DNA of 64,000 nucleotides. Source: Hahella sp. KA22 (GTDB lineage Bacteria; Pseudomonadota; Gammaproteobacteria; Pseudomonadales; Oleiphilaceae). The DNA is taken from assembly GCF_004135205.1 (NCBI RefSeq), contig NZ_CP035490.1:2063501-2127500 (forward strand). The letters are read 5' to 3'. The notes under the pieces were generated by a model. That model searched no databases. It had not been told where the DNA came from and worked only from the letters and a program-made list of their open reading frames with translations. The translations under genes were made by a program, and so were the position numbers. Below, piece by piece: positions 1 to 8,566 of the stretch. Positions within the stretch are counted from its first letter, which is position 1. The number at the start of each line of letters is the position of its first letter.

Positions 1-1085
1 ATCTCAACTGGGTCTTCTGCTGTGGAAATATTTCGCTCTGTTGTATTGAGTATATTTAGACCTGTATATAAAGAGACTGTTTTTCCACTTCCGGTAGGTC
101 CTGTTACTAGAATCATACCTTGCGGCTGCGCGAGAGCATCCAAATACATCTTTTTCTGGTCTTCTTCGTACCCTAATGCGTCTATTCCCAGTTTTGCGCT
201 ACTTGGGTCAAGAATCCTTAAAACGATTTTTTCTCCCCATAGGGTAGGAAGAGTGTTGACACGAAAATCGATAGCCTTTGTTTTCGAAAGCTTCATTTTT
301 ATTCTGCCGTCTTGAGGCACCCTACGTTCAGATATATCGAGCTGAGACATAACTTTTAAGCGGGCTGCTAACTTTGCGGCTAGCTTTATAGAAGGCTTAG
401 ATACTTCGTTCAATATGCCGTCTGTCCTAAACCTTACACGATATGACTTTTCGTAAGGCTCAAAGTGTATGTCTGAAGCCCCGCCTTTGATCGCATCAAG
501 GAGCATCTTATTGATGTACTTAACTATTGGCGCATCGTCTTGCTCTGGCCCAGAGTCGTCAGCTCTGTCTGGTTCATCTCCAGCGTCAATATCAATATCA
601 TCAAGTTCGGTATCTCCAAGGTCTCCCAAAGGTTGCTCATGTGAGTCCAAGTATTTTTCAATTAACGCAGAAAGCTTATCCTCTTCCACTAGAATGGCGT
701 CGGTACCAAGACCGGTATGAAACTTGATCTCGTCAAGCGCTTGCAAGTTAGTGGGATCTGCGACCGCCAGAAAGAGTCGATTTCCTCTTTTGAATATAGG
801 AAGTGCGTGGTGTTTGCGAATGAGCTTTTCGTCAACGATTTTGTCAGGTATCTGTTCGATAGAGAGGCCAGAGAGATCCATAAGAGGGACCCCAAACTCA
901 GCGGAAGCCGCATAAGCGAGTTGTGTGGCGTTGGCTAGACCTTGCTTGACGATATAGCTAACAAAAGGGTCCTTGGACTTTTGCGCGTTGGCTTGCGCCT
1001 CACGTGCTACGCTCTCTTCTAGCAGCCCATCCTGAACGAAGCGACGCGCTAACCCTGTTAATGGCGGGGAAATCTGTGTATTCAT
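1..1085 (-). CDS. pilB: Type IV pilus extension ATPase PilB, N-terminal part (runs off left edge)
   Basis: PilB is the cytoplasmic hexameric ATPase that powers pilin polymerisation. The frame opens at an ATG at 1085 and stays open to base 1, so about 361 residues are present and the C-terminal third is missing. Residues 1-150 look like the T2SSE/MshEN N-terminal domain. An acidic Asp/Glu-rich linker follows near 165-190. The ATPase core then begins with GASDIHFEP, and Walker A is GPTGSGKT at about 329-336. The Asp-box motif AEDPVE falls at the very edge of the window. The gene is divergent from pilA, as in other pil loci; pilC and pilD would be expected further left, but that is inference. 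Family assignment is secure; separating PilB from GspE or MshE rests mainly on the neighbouring pilA. Confidence 0.93.
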   Translation of the reverse strand, partial: MNTQISPPLTGLARRFVQDGLLEESVAREAQANAQKSKDPFVSYIVKQGLANATQLAYAASAEFGVPLMDLSGLSIEQIPDKIVDEKLIRKHHALPIFKRGNRLFLAVADPTNLQALDEIKFHTGLGTDAILVEEDKLSALIEKYLDSHEQPLGDLGDTELDDIDIDAGDEPDRADDSGPEQDDAPIVKYINKMLLDAIKGGASDIHFEPYEKSYRVRFRTDGILNEVSKPSIKLAAKLAARLKVMSQLDISERRVPQDGRIKMKLSKTKAIDFRVNTLPTLWGEKIVLRILDPSSAKLGIDALGYEEDQKKMYLDALAQPQGMILVTGPTGSGKTVSLYTGLNILNTTERNISTAEDPVE

Positions 1086-1184
1086 TACAAATGATATGCG
1101 TTGTGACTAAAAACAATTGCCTTTCAGAAGTTTAGAATCAATCAAGGAACTTGGAAAGGCGTTATAGTGGTTTTTATTGTAAGG

Positions 1185-1219
1185 TGACAATTATTGTCAT
1201 GTGTGGTCGCATTTTGTCA
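1185..1219 (+). promoter_or_regulatory. Candidate PilR-type upstream activator sites for pilA
   Basis: A perfect 7-base inverted repeat, TGACAAT-T-ATTGTCA, lies at 1185-1199. A further TTGTCA follows at 1214-1219, so two TGTCA cores sit exactly 20 bases apart (1195-1199 and 1215-1219), about two helical turns. They lie roughly 90-125 bases upstream of the sigma-54 element. In Pseudomonas, PilR binds repeated TGTC-containing sites upstream of the sigma-54 promoter of pilA, so these are the natural candidates here. The motif match was made by eye; pilR itself is not in the window. Confidence 0.5.
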
Positions 1220-1310
1220 TAAGTGCGCATAGGTCCTTTGGCCTACAATGGCTAAGGGCTGGATTGGTAAGGCACTGAATAACATACTTTATCGAAGTAA
1301 GAGTTAAATG

Positions 1311-1326
1311 TGGCACGGGGTGTGCA
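1311..1326 (+). promoter_or_regulatory. Sigma-54 (-24/-12) promoter of pilA
   Basis: The sequence TGGCACGGGGTGTGCA matches the RpoN consensus TGGCACG-N4-TTGCA with one mismatch in the -12 part. The invariant GG (1312-1313) and GC (1324-1325) are separated by exactly 10 bases, the spacing sigma-54 requires. Transcription would start near 1337, about 70 bases before the pilA start codon. This is the known way pilA is controlled in Pseudomonas. Confidence 0.85.
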
Positions 1327-1405
1327 TCCATCTAAATCAAGGTGGCGGCTTCGGGCGCGAAACCGAAATTCAATAGTGTCGAAAGACGTGGTAGGAGAGA
1401 GATAA

Positions 1406-1849
1406 ATGAAGAGCATGCAAAAAGGTTTTACCCTTATTGAATTAATGATCGTTGTTGCGATCATTGGTATTTTGGCCGCTGTAGCGATTCCTGCTTATCA
1501 GGATTACACTGCTCGCGCTCAGATATCAGAAGGGTTGTCGCTGTCTGGCGGTTTGAAAACTACTATTACTGAGATTTGGACTCAGGAAGGTTCTCTGGCT
1601 ACTGCAGACAGTGGTAGCTCCGGTATTGCAGCTGAGTCAGACATCAGCGGCAAATATGTCGAAAAAGTGAACGTTACTGATGGTTTGGTGACTATTACGA
1701 TGAAGAGCACCGGCGTAGCTCAAGCTATCCAAGGCAAAACTTATAACATCAGCCCTGTTACTGGCGTTGGCTCAATCAAGTGGGCTTGTAAAGCAGGCGC
1801 TGCCGCTACCAAAATCGACGTTAAGTATCTGCCTAAGAGCTGCAGCTAA
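1406..1849 (+). CDS. pilA: Type IVa major pilin PilA
   Basis: Structural subunit of the type IV pilus, made as a prepilin in the inner membrane. The 7-residue basic leader MKSMQKG is followed by the prepilin peptidase site G/FTLIEL, with Glu at mature position 5, and by the hydrophobic alpha1 segment MIVVAIIGILAAVAIPAY. Length (147 aa) is typical. Two cysteines, C128 and C146, would form the C-terminal disulfide loop. The protein ends in Ser-Cys-Ser, so Ser147 lies directly after the loop cysteine; in group I Pseudomonas pilins the terminal serine is O-glycosylated. TAGGAG stands 10 bases before the ATG. A sigma-54 promoter lies upstream and a strong terminator downstream. Base composition is closer to the core genes than to the following glycan genes. 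Confidence 0.97.
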   Translation: MKSMQKGFTLIELMIVVAIIGILAAVAIPAYQDYTARAQISEGLSLSGGLKTTITEIWTQEGSLATADSGSSGIAAESDISGKYVEKVNVTDGLVTITMKSTGVAQAIQGKTYNISPVTGVGSIKWACKAGAAATKIDVKYLPKSCS

Positions 1850-1874
1850 TAATATAGTAGCAGCCTAGCGCAAT

Positions 1875-1911
1875 AAAAGGCCAAGGTTAAACCCTTGGCC
1901 TTTTTGTTTTT
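1875..1911 (+). terminator. Intrinsic terminator after pilA
   Basis: GGCCAAGG at 1879-1886 and CCTTGGCC at 1893-1900 form an 8-base-pair stem with a 6-base loop, followed by TTTTTGTTTT. It lies between pilA and the glycosyltransferase gene starting at 1930. That downstream gene should therefore receive only read-through transcription unless it has its own promoter. Confidence 0.9.
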
Positions 1912-1929
1912 GGGATTTGGAAATCTGCC

Positions 1930-3825
1930 TTGAAAAGCACTCTCACTAGCCTTCTTTTTTTGCTCACTCTGACGTTTCTCCTTGTGGGGGGGTATAAGCT
2001 TTATGCTCCTGGTATGCAAGGGGAGTTTATGTTCGATGACGTCCCAAATCTAAGTGTGTTGGGAAACCAAGGGACGATCGACTCACTAAATAAGCTTAAA
2101 GTTTACCTTAATAGCGGTTTTGCTGGGCCAACTAAGCGCCCGGTATCAATGGCTAGTTTCTTAATTGACGCTCAGAGCTGGCCTGCAGATCCGTTCTCGT
2201 TCAAGAAGACAAATGTCCTTATACACCTTCTTAATTGTTGTTTATTAGCATGGTTTGCCTATTTACTCCTCTCGTTAGTTACTGTCGATAAGACATGCTC
2301 GGCGGCAGTACTGGCGCTTGTATGCGCTGCTGTTTGGCTGCTCCACCCTCTTTGGGTTTCCTCTGTTCTATACGTTATTCAGCGGATGGCGACATTAGCG
2401 ACAACGTTTAGTTTGGCGGCGCTAATTACATTTCTTAAGCTCCGATGCGTGGATTCAAAAGATGGGTTTAGTCTGAAGGCTCTCTGCTATGCTTTTTTGT
2501 GCGTTATCTTGTCAATTTTGGCGGTATTCTCTAAAGAGAGTGCTGCAGTATTGCCTTTCCTGTTCTTGAGTGTTGATGTTGTTTTGCAGGCAGCGAATAG
2601 GAATAGTCGGCGCTCATGGATGCTTGTTAGGTGCTTGTTGACTCTGGGTTGTTTTTTTGTCATTGGGTATCTACTCTACCGCGGCGTTCCAGCTTGGTCT
2701 TTGGAAAGTTCACGGCGTGACTTTACGGTCGGTGAGCGCTTCTGGACTGAGGGTAGAGTGTTATGGATGTATATATATGATTTGTTAATACCTAAAGCGT
2801 ACTCATCTGGACTATTCGTTGAGATATCTGCCTCTAAAGGTGCATTTTCTCCCCTTGGTGGGTTATTTGGGTGGTTGGCCATTTTAGGGATATGTTTGCT
2901 GGTTTATGTTCTGCGTAAAAGACTGCCTTTCCTGGCAATAGGAGTGCTAGGATATTTTTCAGGGCACCTTATTGAATCCACAGTCATACCCTTGGAACTA
3001 TACTTTGAGCATAGGAACTATTTGCCAGGAGCTATGCTTTCGGTCTGCTTGCTCGAACTGTTTACCCGAATAAGAAAGAAAACGGTTCTTGCAGCTCTAT
3101 TTGGCTTGTGTATTTCTATTGAAAGTCTACTTCTGTTTATCAGAGTTGATATGTGGGGGACATATTCAACTTTAGTTAAATCATGGGCTTTGCATGATGT
3201 ATCTTCTTTAAGAAGCCAGCTTGAAGCTTCTCGTGCTAGCTACGAGGAAGGGGATTTGTCAAAGACTTACAAATACTTGTCAAACGCTCTTCTGTACCAC
3301 CCCCAATCCGGCGAAGCATGGCTTTGGAAAATAATACTTGACTGCAGTTTATCAAAGAAAATTTCTGATGTGGATCTTACTAATGCCATAACGTCCTTAG
3401 AAGATGCTAAAGAAAGTGGGACGTTGCTTCGATATTTTGAGACTATTGTTAGTATTAGCGACTATGAACAGTGTAAAGGTCTAGATGTTGTAGGCTTAAT
3501 AGATGCGTATCAGAGTGCAAACGCTATTAAGGGTTCAAAAACATATAGTAGACTGGATGTTCTCGCTGGGCAGTATTTTCTAAGCAGAGGAGATGTAGCT
3601 AATTCAGTTAACAGGTTTGATCGAGCTGTACTAAAGCTCCGCTCTATAAACACCGGCTTGCTATCAGTTGCTATGTTAGCTTCGGGAGGCTTTCGGTCCG
3701 AAGCGCTTGAGCTGCTTATTAAATATGAAAAAATGTATACCCTTAAAGAACTTTGGGGAAGTGACTTTGATTATCAGATGGAGATTGATGGACTTAAGGC
3801 TAAGATACAGGAAGACCTTAACTGA
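1930..3825 (+). CDS. GT-C fold membrane glycosyltransferase with TPR-like C-terminus, candidate pilin glycosyltransferase
   Basis: A 631-residue polytopic membrane protein. After a first membrane helix (residues 5-22) comes a periplasmic loop with FDDVPN, Asp36-Asp37. Further on are KRPVSMASF, NVLIHLLN and a HPLWVSSVLYVIQRMA segment. This pattern is typical of PMT/TMTC-like GT-C proteins, in which the first-loop acidic pair binds the metal or lipid-phosphate sugar donor. About ten membrane helices end near residue 400. The last 200 residues are soluble and helical with TPR-like repeats. The start is TTG, with only a weak ribosome site. It sits 18 bases beyond the pilA terminator, the place occupied by tfpO or tfpW in Pseudomonas, so pilin glycosylation is a good guess. 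Acting on the neighbouring surface polymer instead cannot be excluded. AT-rich codon use. Confidence 0.6.
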   Translation: MKSTLTSLLFLLTLTFLLVGGYKLYAPGMQGEFMFDDVPNLSVLGNQGTIDSLNKLKVYLNSGFAGPTKRPVSMASFLIDAQSWPADPFSFKKTNVLIHLLNCCLLAWFAYLLLSLVTVDKTCSAAVLALVCAAVWLLHPLWVSSVLYVIQRMATLATTFSLAALITFLKLRCVDSKDGFSLKALCYAFLCVILSILAVFSKESAAVLPFLFLSVDVVLQAANRNSRRSWMLVRCLLTLGCFFVIGYLLYRGVPAWSLESSRRDFTVGERFWTEGRVLWMYIYDLLIPKAYSSGLFVEISASKGAFSPLGGLFGWLAILGICLLVYVLRKRLPFLAIGVLGYFSGHLIESTVIPLELYFEHRNYLPGAMLSVCLLELFTRIRKKTVLAALFGLCISIESLLLFIRVDMWGTYSTLVKSWALHDVSSLRSQLEASRASYEEGDLSKTYKYLSNALLYHPQSGEAWLWKIILDCSLSKKISDVDLTNAITSLEDAKESGTLLRYFETIVSISDYEQCKGLDVVGLIDAYQSANAIKGSKTYSRLDVLAGQYFLSRGDVANSVNRFDRAVLKLRSINTGLLSVAMLASGGFRSEALELLIKYEKMYTLKELWGSDFDYQMEIDGLKAKIQEDLN

Positions 3826-3857
3826 CCCTTTGAACCCAAAAGATGAGAGGTTGTTAG

Positions 3858-4922
3858 GTGTTTATAGTTATTGTTGGCACTAAAGCTCAGCTGGTAAAAA
3901 TGGCGCCGGTTATTAGGGAGCTAGAAAAGAGAGCGCAACCGTTTAAATTTATATTAACAGGTCAGCACTCAGAAACTATGGAAGACCTCGTTTCTTCGTT
4001 TGGCATTCGAGCCCCAGAAGACAGTTTGTATACATTAGGTGAAGCGGACTCGGCACCGAAGCTTTTTAAATGGTTATGCTGTGCGACTAAAGCCGCCTCA
4101 TCACGATCATACTTTCGTGACATAAATATTAAAGCCATACTCGTCCACGGCGATACTATGTCAACCTTATTGGGAGCTTATATTGGCTGGAAGTATAATA
4201 TTTCAGTGGCGCATGTAGAAGCAGGACTAAGATCCTTTAATTATATGCACCCGTTCCCTGAAGAAATAATTCGTGTTTGTGTTTCAAAACTCTCCCAATT
4301 TCACTATTGCCCTGGTAAATGGGCTGTGGAAAATATAAGAAGTAAAGGAGTTATTATTGACACGGCTCAGAACACACTAGTTGACTCCCTTAAACTTGTA
4401 TACAATCAAGAAGGGGGGCGTCTCTTAGAAAAATATGCTGTAATTTCGCTGCATAGAACAGAAAATGTCAGTAACGATAAAAGATTTAACTTTATTATGG
4501 AGCAAGTTGTATCTATTTCGAAGCAAATACGAGTTAAATTCGTACTTCATCCGGTAACAAGATCAAAGCTCGACTCTTCTGGCTGGCGGGCTAAGCTCCA
4601 ACTTTTGTCAGAAGTTGAACTGTGTCCAAGGATGGACTATCTAAAGTTTGTATCGCTGCTTTGCGGCGCTAACTTTCTTGTTACAGATGGGGGGAGCAAT
4701 CAGGAGGAGGCGTCGTACATCGGGTTACCTTGTCTGTTAATGCGGGAGTACACAGAAAGGCAGGAAGGCCTGGGAACAAATGTGGTTTTGTCAAAATATA
4801 AGGAAGCTGTTATAGCCGAGTTTGTGCGAAAGCACGCTAGTTCGTCTCCTGATATAAATTTTCATGTTGACTATGAAAGAAGTCCATCAGAAATAATTGT
4901 TGATCATTTGATGTCGATATGA
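3858..4922 (+). CDS. UDP-N-acetylglucosamine 2-epimerase family protein (WecB/MnaA type)
   Basis: The family interconverts UDP-GlcNAc and UDP-ManNAc in the cytoplasm, supplying ManNAc for surface polymers. The protein (354 aa; usual length about 375) opens with an IVIVGTKAQLVKMAPVI nucleotide-sugar fold. It keeps the residues matching the E. coli WecB catalytic set: Asp99 in HGDT, Glu121 in HVEAGLR, Glu135 in PFPEE and His199 in SLHRTEN. The DGGSNQEE segment near 280 is the UDP-binding part. The start is GTG. It lies 32 bases after the GT-C gene and its stop overlaps the next gene's ATG (ATGA). It resembles its family less than core WecB does, so a variant substrate is possible. In Gram-positives MnaA makes ManNAc for the teichoic acid linkage unit. 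Confidence 0.8.
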   Translation: MFIVIVGTKAQLVKMAPVIRELEKRAQPFKFILTGQHSETMEDLVSSFGIRAPEDSLYTLGEADSAPKLFKWLCCATKAASSRSYFRDINIKAILVHGDTMSTLLGAYIGWKYNISVAHVEAGLRSFNYMHPFPEEIIRVCVSKLSQFHYCPGKWAVENIRSKGVIIDTAQNTLVDSLKLVYNQEGGRLLEKYAVISLHRTENVSNDKRFNFIMEQVVSISKQIRVKFVLHPVTRSKLDSSGWRAKLQLLSEVELCPRMDYLKFVSLLCGANFLVTDGGSNQEEASYIGLPCLLMREYTERQEGLGTNVVLSKYKEAVIAEFVRKHASSSPDINFHVDYERSPSEIIVDHLMSI

Positions 4923-6097
4923 AGATTGATAAATCTAATCCTTCTCACTGGAAAGCACTGATACTATCAGCAATTGTGGTAGTAGCTTCTCTTCTTATTC
5001 GCTGGATTAATGTAGGTAAACGGAATAAATATGTTGCTCTTTATGGACACAAGCTTAACGGGAATTTAGGGGCTTTATACTGGGCTAACGAAGCTAACAA
5101 GCTGAATGGGGCCGAACTTATCTTTCTTACGATGGACGAAAAGTACCATGAGGGGTTAATAGAGAATGGGGTAAGGTCTATATTGCTTACTAAACTTTCG
5201 TCTGCGTCTATTCTAGCAAGTACAGTTTGTGTAGTGTCAGACCATGGCTTGCATGCGATGAGTCTATTATTAAAGTTGACATCCATAAAATTTGTAGATG
5301 TGTGGCATGGTATTCCGTTCAAGGGATTTATTCCGGACGATTTCTCGGTGCAGAGAGAGTACGACGAAGTGTGGGTGACTTCTGAAAAAGTAAAGGAAAT
5401 GTATACAAGTAGATTCGGGTTTGAAGAGGAGCATGTAAAAGTTACTGGTTACGCTAGAACGGATATTTTAATAAAGAAAAGCCTGGATATTAATAAACTA
5501 AAAGTTAGATTGCGTCTCCCTGATCATAAAAAAGTAATCTTGTTTGCGCCAACTTGGCGGCAGGACCATGAGGGGCGAAGTGTTATCCCATTTGGCGAAA
5601 GTAGTGAGAGCTATTTTAAAAAGTTAGAGGATCTCTGTGCTAGTCAGGGGTGCATCGTCGCATTTCGTACCCATTTAAACTCTGGCGAAATACTAACTTC
5701 GAGTAACTACAGAAATATATACTTCTTGCCGCATGCGGACTTTCCTAACACGGAAGAAATACTACTTGTGTCGGATATAATGGTCTGCGATTGGTCTTCT
5801 ATAGCTTTCGATTTTCTGTTGCTCGATAGACCAACTATATTTTTAGATGTTCCCCCTCCATTTAAGAATGGATTTTCTTTTGGTCCTGAGTATAGATTTG
5901 GGGAAATTGTAGGAGATCAAGGTGAGATGCTACATGCCTTGGATATGTATATTGATAATCCAGGTTCGTATTGGGACTTATATGGTGTGGGCTGCGAGAA
6001 TGTAAAAGCTGATTTATATGCCGATTTAGCAGACGGTGAAGCGAGCGTCAGAGGCCTTCGGCGTATAGAGGCTATTATAAACGGATTTTCTCTATAA
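4919..6097 (+). CDS. TagF-like CDP-glycerol:poly(glycerophosphate) glycerophosphotransferase
   Basis: The family transfers sn-glycerol-3-phosphate from CDP-glycerol to a growing polymer at the inner face of the membrane. A single membrane helix (about 13-29) precedes the catalytic domain. Family landmarks appear in order: VDVWHGIPFKGF near 130 (the conserved HG), a GYARTD segment near 178, ILFAPTWR near 208, FRTHLN near 247 and CDWSSIAFDFL near 297 (the donor-binding S-S/D region). Length (392 aa) matches a bare catalytic domain without the long N-terminal part of Bacillus TagF. It overlaps the epimerase gene by 4 bases. Its end overlaps the convergent cytidylyltransferase gene, which would make its donor. 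Strongly AT-rich. Confidence 0.85.
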   Translation: MKIDKSNPSHWKALILSAIVVVASLLIRWINVGKRNKYVALYGHKLNGNLGALYWANEANKLNGAELIFLTMDEKYHEGLIENGVRSILLTKLSSASILASTVCVVSDHGLHAMSLLLKLTSIKFVDVWHGIPFKGFIPDDFSVQREYDEVWVTSEKVKEMYTSRFGFEEEHVKVTGYARTDILIKKSLDINKLKVRLRLPDHKKVILFAPTWRQDHEGRSVIPFGESSESYFKKLEDLCASQGCIVAFRTHLNSGEILTSSNYRNIYFLPHADFPNTEEILLVSDIMVCDWSSIAFDFLLLDRPTIFLDVPPPFKNGFSFGPEYRFGEIVGDQGEMLHALDMYIDNPGSYWDLYGVGCENVKADLYADLADGEASVRGLRRIEAIINGFSL

Positions 6098-6479
6098 CTT
6101 CAGTTGTTGATATCGCAGGTGTTCTATCAAGATAGACGATTTTGCAAATATCTTTAAGGTCATCGAACTTTCCTTTCCAATCGTCACCCATGACTAATAT
6201 GTGAGCATTTTGTTCAAGTATATAGTTTCTCTTTTTTTCTAAGGACTCTTCTAAAAATACCGCGTCTACACACTTTAAGGCAGATATGATTTCTAACCTT
6301 TCAGATTCAGAGTAAACTGGGTAGCGGCCTTTCTTTGAATAGTTAAGCTGATCGGTGGAAACTCCGACAATTAGCTGTGCGCCCATGGACTTCGCTCTCA
6401 TAAGGAGTCTAAGGTGGCCAACATGAAATACGTCGAAAGTACCGAAAGTTATCACCGTCTCTGTATTTTTCTTGCTCAT
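6075..6479 (-). CDS. Glycerol-3-phosphate cytidylyltransferase (TagD-like)
   Basis: Makes CDP-glycerol from CTP and glycerol-3-phosphate, the donor for poly(glycerol phosphate). At 134 aa it has the normal length of TagD. The two signature motifs of the cytidylyltransferase family are intact: HVGH near residues 19-22 (the HxGH nucleotide-binding motif, within FGTFDVFHVGHL) and RTPAISTT near 118-125 (the RTxGISTT motif with Ala in place of Gly). VMGDDWKGKFD near 97-107 is the segment typical of TagD rather than of choline- or ethanolamine-phosphate enzymes. The ATG overlaps the upstream HAD gene stop by the sequence ATGA, so the two are translationally coupled. The last 23 bases overlap the end of the opposing TagF-like gene. 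Confidence 0.9.
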   Translation of the reverse strand: MSKKNTETVITFGTFDVFHVGHLRLLMRAKSMGAQLIVGVSTDQLNYSKKGRYPVYSESERLEIISALKCVDAVFLEESLEKKRNYILEQNAHILVMGDDWKGKFDDLKDICKIVYLDRTPAISTTEVIEKIRL

Positions 6480-8551
6480 GATAAAGGGGGCTTGCTTTTC
6501 TTTTCAATTTTACTGGATGTAGACTCAATGCGCGATAATATTCGCCCAACAAAAGCCACTAAAGGTCTGGATATAGACGTGGAGCCCTGGAACCATGTCC
6601 ATTTTGGTGAGATCTGTCTATTGAGCAGTAATGCTGCAAAAAAAACTTTAATAAGCTCAGGAAAAGAAAGTGGGTGAGCTAGTACTCTTTCTTGGCTGGC
6701 ATCGTGGCTGGTTAACGCAAATATACGACTTTCACAAATTGACAGTGCCTCTAAACGCTTAGGAAACTTATAAAACAGCTCGAATGTTTCGATTGCCTCC
6801 TCTCTAATCAAGTAAAGCTGAGAAAACTGCTCTAGGCTGAATAGCTTGGAATATCGATGTGCATCTTCTTGTAGTTTATCAATATAGATAGTGTAGTCGC
6901 TATTATGAGTTTCTTTAAGTTTTGGTTCTACCCTTGAATTTTTATATTCATAGCACTTTGTTGACCCATGGTCCGCGGCGCAGAATACTTCTTCTAATAA
7001 TGTCATTGGCCCTAACTTAAATAGCCAATTATATTCGGGGGCTCCTTCGTTAGTTATGAATGCCTTAAACGGAGCCAAAGTCTGAGGATGCTTTTTTCCC
7101 ACTCCGAAGTAGTACCCTACAAGCGCATCCTTTTTGTTATCTTTCACTATTTTATATAGTGCGTTATGGGATGAGAGATGCCAGCCTATATCGACAATAG
7201 CAATATTTCCTGGCTCAAATACTCCCATGGTTGAGAGGTATTCATTTATGTACGCCCGTTGACTCGCGAAGTGGTTAAGTAATAGGGTGGATTCTTCCGA
7301 CTCTGCCAGAAATGTAAGTAATTTTTTGACGTTTTCCTTGTTGGTAGTGGTTATTAATTTTTGGTGCTTACTTTCTAACTTGTCTAATATCTTTCTGCAG
7401 TAATCCTCTGGTATTGATAGATCACTTAAAATTTGCTGCATGGAACGATTTGGATACTTGTTGAGTATAAGTTGAGTGAATTCCTCATCTAAAGTGCTAA
7501 ACGATGCAGGATACCAAGCAGCTCTTGACCCATATATGTAGTGACACTCGATATTGCTATCTTTAAAAATACCCTTTGCAATTTTATAAAAAATTTGGGC
7601 GTTGCGCGCCACAAAATATAGTCTTTTTATATCATCTTGCTGTGCTTGATTGATTAACCATGATACAAAGCTATTGAGCAGAGGCGCAGAAATATAAGAG
7701 GAAATGATCTGAAGAGGGCCGTTGAGTTCGCTTGAGTGTGAAACTAGTCTTGATGCTCCAAGAGATGTCGAAAGAGCAAGTCTATTTTGTATATTTAGCT
7801 TGTCTAAAGGGTGCTTGTAGAGCTTTCTATAGAGTTTGGATTTTCTCTGAAGTAGGTCCGTTAAAAGGTCTAAGCACGAGGTTTTATGCTGCAGTATATT
7901 GATATACCTTCGAGCAAGCCTGCTTTCCTCAACATGAACCGTATTGACTCCTTGGCTTCTTGGAACTTTGATGTCTGATAAAATATTGTCGCCAATATGG
8001 CAAAGCTCATTTGCTTCTATACTTTCCTTTTTGAGAATATGCTGAAAAAGCGCCCCAGATCTTTTTGTTAGGCCAACTTCCCCTGATGAGTATATTGGAA
8101 CTCCTTGTATATTGTAGCCACATTTAAGAAGAATTGCGCTCAACACATCCTTTGGAAGATACATGTCAGAAATAAAGATAACTCTAGCGCCTTCAGCGCG
8201 CAGTTTATGAAAACGATCAAGAGTCGGCCTTATGGGGTGGGCTGAAGTAATTTCCAATTCAATTTCTTTGCCCTTTATTTCATCTAAAAGAGATCTATCG
8301 TTGATTTTTTTTAACATTTCTTCATAGATGTCATCTAATAGAACATCTTGTCTATTAGAATTCATGCGCGCTGACTGTTCAGCTTGGTGACGTAGCTTTG
8401 GAAAGTTTAGGTCATGGAGTAGGTGTGATCCGTTACTCTCCATATTATAAGACAGTTCAATGAAAAGGTCATAGGGTTGGTGCTGGCGTCTTGATATACA
8501 TGTATCGAATATGTCGAAAGAATACACTTTTACTTCTTTATCTTCGTTCAT
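6476..8551 (-). CDS. Large HAD-domain protein (COG5610 type), copy 1
   Basis: A 691-residue protein with an N-terminal HAD-fold domain (about 8-215) and a long C-terminal region. Motif I is FDIFDT, with nucleophile Asp13 and Thr17; the +2 position, normally the acid/base Asp of phosphatases, is Phe15. Motif II is FISDMYLP, the lysine motif is in GLTKRSG, and motif IV is HIGDN. The C-terminal half carries YFVARNAQIFYKI near 310 and IVDIGWHLSSHNALYK near 450, shared with the next upstream gene. COG5610-like proteins occur in polysaccharide clusters, often near glycerophosphotransferases, but their reaction is not known to me. A role in making or trimming a phosphate-containing glycan is inference. 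Coupled to the TagD-like gene by ATGA. Confidence 0.7.
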   Translation of the reverse strand: MNEDKEVKVYSFDIFDTCISRRQHQPYDLFIELSYNMESNGSHLLHDLNFPKLRHQAEQSARMNSNRQDVLLDDIYEEMLKKINDRSLLDEIKGKEIELEITSAHPIRPTLDRFHKLRAEGARVIFISDMYLPKDVLSAILLKCGYNIQGVPIYSSGEVGLTKRSGALFQHILKKESIEANELCHIGDNILSDIKVPRSQGVNTVHVEESRLARRYINILQHKTSCLDLLTDLLQRKSKLYRKLYKHPLDKLNIQNRLALSTSLGASRLVSHSSELNGPLQIISSYISAPLLNSFVSWLINQAQQDDIKRLYFVARNAQIFYKIAKGIFKDSNIECHYIYGSRAAWYPASFSTLDEEFTQLILNKYPNRSMQQILSDLSIPEDYCRKILDKLESKHQKLITTTNKENVKKLLTFLAESEESTLLLNHFASQRAYINEYLSTMGVFEPGNIAIVDIGWHLSSHNALYKIVKDNKKDALVGYYFGVGKKHPQTLAPFKAFITNEGAPEYNWLFKLGPMTLLEEVFCAADHGSTKCYEYKNSRVEPKLKETHNSDYTIYIDKLQEDAHRYSKLFSLEQFSQLYLIREEAIETFELFYKFPKRLEALSICESRIFALTSHDASQERVLAHPLSFPELIKVFFAALLLNRQISPKWTWFQGSTSISRPLVAFVGRILSRIESTSSKIEKKSKPPLS

Positions 8552-8566
8552 TGACTATAACCGGTT

